A stretch of 8,738 bases of DNA, from positions 1 to 8,738 of the forward strand of contig JAJRVC010000633.1 of the NCBI GenBank assembly GCA_024277475.1, read 5' to 3'. A model generated the notes under the pieces. The model was given only the letters and a program-made list of their open reading frames with translations. It did no database searches and was not told where the DNA came from. A program made the position numbers and the translations under genes. Source of the stretch: Deltaproteobacteria bacterium. Its GTDB lineage: Bacteria; Desulfobacterota; Desulfobacteria; Desulfobacterales; JAFDCJ01. Within the stretch, counting starts at the first letter, position 1. Every line of letters starts with the position of its first letter. Shown piece after piece: positions 6,281-8,738 of this stretch.

Positions 6281-7489
6281 ATGAAAATATTGGTCATTAA
6301 TTCAGGAAGTTCTTCCATCAAATACCGGCTCTTCGACATGGTGGATAAAAGTGTATTGGCCACCGGTCTGCTGGAGCAGATCGGTGAGACCGAAGGCCGT
6401 TTGACACATCAATCCCGCAGTGGGCAGGGAGATATGAAAAAAATCGTCAAAACCCAGCCGATTGAAAATCATCAGGCGGGCTTTCAGCTCATTGGAAGCG
6501 TCTTAAATGAGACCGGCTCTGTCGGGAACCCGGCGGAATTATTCGGCATTGGTCACCGTGTGGTTCACGGCGGTGACCAATTTCGCGAACCGACGATCCT
6601 TAACCCGGAAGTGATCAAAACCATCCGCAGGCTGAGCCCCCTGGCACCCCTGCACACCCCTGCGAACCTTCTCGGAATTGAAGTCGCGTCGGTGTTTGCC
6701 GGGAATGTACCTCAAGTCGCGGTTTTTGATACGGCCTTTCATCAGTCCATTCCTCCGTACGCGTTTCGCTATGCGCTGCCTCAAGCTCTGTACGCCGATT
6801 ATGGCATACGCCGCTATGGCTTTCACGGGACTTCTCATTTTTATGTTGCCAAACAGGCCGCCATACATTTGAAACGGTCCCTGACCTCCCTGAATTTGAT
6901 TACCCTTCATCTGGGAAACGGCGCCAGTGTCACCGCAATAAAAAATGGCAAAAGTGTTGACACCTCCATGGGCATGACACCGCTGGAAGGCCTGATCATG
7001 GGCACCCGTTCGGGCGATCTTGATCCGGCCATTATATTCTACCTTGGACGCCAGGCCGGCTACCCGCCGCAAGAGATTGAATCTATGTTGAACGAGCAAA
7101 GCGGCCTTAAAGGAATCTGCGGGCTCAATGACATGCGCAAAATCGGGCAGCTGGCCGCACAAGGGAATAAGGCGGCCAAGCTGGCCGTCGATATGTACTG
7201 CTACCGAATTAAGAAGTACATCGGCGCCTATTATGCTGCCATGAGTCGGATCGATGCGTTGGTGTTTACCGGCGGTATCGGAGAAAACGCCGCCGGCATC
7301 CGCTCGCAGTGCTGCAGGGGCCTTTCTCAACTCGGAATTGAGGTGGATAAAAATAAAAATGGCCAAAAAACCAAAGAAATATTTGAAATTCAAAGCGCAA
7401 CAGGGGCCATCCGGCTTCTCGTAATTCCAACCAACGAGGAGCTGGAAATTGCCGAACAAACGGTGGAGCGGATAAAGGCCATGTCGTAA
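6281..7489 (+). CDS. ackA: Acetate kinase
   Basis: Interconverts acetyl phosphate plus ADP with acetate plus ATP, completing the Pta pathway in the cytoplasm. The 402 residues are the normal family length. The acetate/sugar kinase (ASKHA) fold is marked by NSGSSS (7-12), GHRVVHGG (91-98, with the substrate-binding Arg at 93), VFDTAFH (148-154, catalytic Asp150), YGFHGTSH (179-186, His182), LGNGASVTAI (211-220), MGTRSGDLDP (240-249, Arg243) and FTGGIGENAAGIR (329-341), followed by PTNEELEIA (383-391), which holds the metal-linked Glu. All expected active-site residues are present. The start at 6281 gives the standard N-terminus MKILVINSGSSS; its ribosome site is weak (gag, eight bases upstream), so translation may depend partly on coupling to pta. 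The 57-base gap holds no terminator, which supports co-transcription. Confidence 0.96.
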   Translation: MKILVINSGSSSIKYRLFDMVDKSVLATGLLEQIGETEGRLTHQSRSGQGDMKKIVKTQPIENHQAGFQLIGSVLNETGSVGNPAELFGIGHRVVHGGDQFREPTILNPEVIKTIRRLSPLAPLHTPANLLGIEVASVFAGNVPQVAVFDTAFHQSIPPYAFRYALPQALYADYGIRRYGFHGTSHFYVAKQAAIHLKRSLTSLNLITLHLGNGASVTAIKNGKSVDTSMGMTPLEGLIMGTRSGDLDPAIIFYLGRQAGYPPQEIESMLNEQSGLKGICGLNDMRKIGQLAAQGNKAAKLAVDMYCYRIKKYIGAYYAAMSRIDALVFTGGIGENAAGIRSQCCRGLSQLGIEVDKNKNGQKTKEIFEIQSATGAIRLLVIPTNEELEIAEQTVERIKAMS

Positions 7490-7534
7490 GGTTTAGTTCG
7501 TTTAGATGGTTTGGATTGTTATGATCGTTTATGG
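7489..7534 (+). repeat. Degenerate GTTTAG/GTTTGG repeats after ackA
   Basis: Just past the ackA stop the DNA reads as loose repeats of gtttag, gtttag, gtttgg and gtttat (about 7492 to 7531). No stem-loop or T-run is visible, so it is not an intrinsic terminator. It looks like simple-sequence filler. Confidence 0.3.
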
Positions 7535-7555
7535 AAAATATCTGTCTCCTGACCA

Positions 7556-7583
7556 TTGAAAGCCGCAAACAAGTCCTTATTAT
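7556..7583 (+). promoter_or_regulatory. Candidate sigma-70 promoter of the aldolase gene
   Basis: TTGAAA (7556-7561) is followed after 16 bases by TATTAT (7578-7583), five of six matches to each box. The start site would be near 7590, about 60 bases before the ATG. It would let the aldolase be expressed separately from pta-ackA. Confidence 0.45.
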
Positions 7584-7638
7584 TAATCAATGTATTTTAT
7601 GGGTAAGCATAACAAAACTCCACGGTGACCTACAATTG

Positions 7639-7645
7639 AAAGGAG
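7639..7645 (+). promoter_or_regulatory. Shine-Dalgarno site of the aldolase gene
   Basis: aaaggag lies six bases before the ATG at 7652, near-ideal in sequence and distance, and supports that start. Confidence 0.8.
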
Positions 7646-7651
7646 AACATC

Positions 7652-8632
7652 ATGGCCGGTACAACGAGCTATAAAGACATAGAACTGGTAAATACAAAAA
7701 ATATGTTTCGCAAAGCCATGGCGGGCAAATATGCGGTCCCGGCCTATAATTTCAACAACATGGAACAGCTTCAAGGCATCATCCTGGGTTGTGTGGAATC
7801 CAGGTCACCGGTTATTTTGCAGGTTTCCGGCAGCGCACGCAAATACGCCAATCCAACGATGCTGAGATATATGGCCGCAGGCGCGGTCCAGATGGCCAGG
7901 GCCGAGGGAGCCGACATACCGATTGCGCTTCATCTGGATCACGGCGACAGTTTCGAACTCGCCAAATCTTGTATCGACAACGGATTTTCTTCGGTGATGC
8001 TGGATGGATCGCACCATCCGTTTAAAGAAAACATCCGCATAACCCGGCAGGTTGTCGATTACGCCCACCAAAAGGATGTCACGGTGGAGGGAGAATTGGG
8101 CGTACTTGCCGGGGTTGAAGACGAGGTCTCACATGAGGTATCTCACTACACTAAACCCGAAGAGGTAGAAGAATTTGTCGCCAAAACTGGAGTCGACAGT
8201 CTGGCGATATCCATCGGCACTTCTCACGGAGCTCACAAATTTAAAGTTAAACCCGGCGAGGAAGTCCCTCCCCTGCGCTTTGATATTCTTGAAGAAATAG
8301 AGAAACGTGTGCCGGGGTTTCCCATTGTATTGCACGGTGCATCGGCGGTGATCCCGAAATACATTGAAATGATTAACAGCTTTGGCGGCAATATGGAAGA
8401 CGCCGTCGGGATACCCGAAGAGCAGCTCCGCAGGGCGGCCGCTTCGGCGGTCTGCAAAATCAATATCGACAGCGACGGGCGCCTGGCGATGACGGCAGTA
8501 ATTCGAAAAATTTTCGCTGAGAATCCGGCTGAATTTGATCCCCGCAAGTATCTCGGCCCGGCCCGCGAAGAATTAATTAAAATGGTCAAGCTTAAAAATG
8601 AGAGGGTGCTGGGCAGCGCGGGCAGAGGCTAA
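7652..8632 (+). CDS. fba: Class II (zinc) fructose-bisphosphate aldolase
   Basis: Cleaves fructose 1,6-bisphosphate into dihydroxyacetone phosphate and glyceraldehyde 3-phosphate, or runs backwards in gluconeogenesis, in the cytoplasm. The 326 residues form one TIM-barrel domain. YAVPAYNFNN (27-36) opens the barrel; LHLDHGDS (93-100) carries the catalytic Asp96 and zinc ligand His97; VMLDGSHHPFKENI (115-128) and VEGELGVLAGVEDE (145-158) are family signatures; GTSHGAHKF (189-197) and VLHGAS (226-231) supply zinc ligands His192 and His228; KINIDSDGRLA (269-279) binds substrate phosphate. The end of the protein (EFDPRKYLGPARE, 294-306) is typical of the ketose-bisphosphate aldolase subgroup related to Thermus and Bacteroides enzymes. 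A tagatose-bisphosphate aldolase is a possible alternative, but no tagatose genes are nearby. It lies 162 bases after ackA with its own promoter candidate; in an acetate-using anaerobe a gluconeogenic role is likely. Confidence 0.93.
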   Translation: MAGTTSYKDIELVNTKNMFRKAMAGKYAVPAYNFNNMEQLQGIILGCVESRSPVILQVSGSARKYANPTMLRYMAAGAVQMARAEGADIPIALHLDHGDSFELAKSCIDNGFSSVMLDGSHHPFKENIRITRQVVDYAHQKDVTVEGELGVLAGVEDEVSHEVSHYTKPEEVEEFVAKTGVDSLAISIGTSHGAHKFKVKPGEEVPPLRFDILEEIEKRVPGFPIVLHGASAVIPKYIEMINSFGGNMEDAVGIPEEQLRRAAASAVCKINIDSDGRLAMTAVIRKIFAENPAEFDPRKYLGPAREELIKMVKLKNERVLGSAGRG

Positions 8633-8690
8633 GGGTTTACGAAGAAATAAATTCACAATTTTGGAAGTTGAGGCGCCCGGCCGGCAAGAC

Positions 8691-8730
8691 GCGGAAGCAC
8701 AGGAATATCAAGCATATTTCGAGCTTCCGC
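8691..8730. repeat. Hairpin repeat cut by the right edge of the window
   Basis: gcggaagc (8691-8698) pairs with gcttccgc (8723-8730), with an inner partly paired gaatat (8703-8708) and atatttc. The G+C-rich flank gaggcgcccggccgg (8670-8684) looks like the left arm of a longer stem whose partner would lie past 8738. It could act as the aldolase terminator or be a dispersed palindromic element; the missing right arm prevents a decision. Confidence 0.5.
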
Positions 8731-8738
8731 AACGCAGC

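Noticed and set aside
6539..7459. 306-codon minus-strand open frame
   Set aside because: It lies wholly opposite ackA, whose motifs are complete, and its translation matches no family I recognise.

Overview
The window looks like part of a chromosome from an anaerobic Desulfobacterota bacterium, probably a Desulfobacterales-type sulfate reducer or relative. This rests on a long three-domain Pta followed by AckA and a class II aldolase, a periplasmic VWA-OmpA protein, a plausible sigma-54 promoter, and intergenic DNA packed with decayed hairpin-type repeats. It is an inference from gene style; there is no rRNA or other taxonomic marker. I see no tRNA, rRNA, CRISPR array, intact insertion sequence or phage gene.

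Layout. Positions 1-897 hold no convincing gene. They are A+T-rich and contain several inverted and direct repeats. At 898-2145 (+) lies a 415-residue cytoplasmic signalling protein that joins a PP2C/SpoIIE-type phosphatase to an RsbW-like ATPase domain. Directly behind it, 2159-2404 (+) is the wreck of a voltage-gated/cyclic-nucleotide-type ion channel: only the first two membrane helices remain, an in-frame TGA sits where the family has Trp, and pore and C-terminus are gone. A strong hairpin (2436-2476) closes this region and also lies downstream of the convergent gene at 2605-3735 (-), which encodes an exported protein with a von Willebrand A domain and a C-terminal OmpA-like peptidoglycan-binding domain. 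That gene has a near-consensus sigma-70 promoter (3798-3826).

The right half is central metabolism on the + strand. A sigma-54-like element (3885-3900) precedes pta (4097-6223). After 57 bases comes ackA (6281-7489), then a gap with its own candidate promoter, then a class II fructose-bisphosphate aldolase (7652-8632). Pta and AckA interconvert acetyl-CoA and acetate with substrate-level ATP formation or consumption; the aldolase links this to glycolysis/gluconeogenesis. The window ends inside a hairpin repeat that is cut by the edge.

No wholly new system is apparent. The observations most worth a second look are the dead channel fragment, the possible sigma-54 control of pta-ackA, the purine-rich repeat that appears to have supplied the last residues of Pta, the sensor-less phosphatase/kinase fusion, and the group of dispersed repeats at the left edge.
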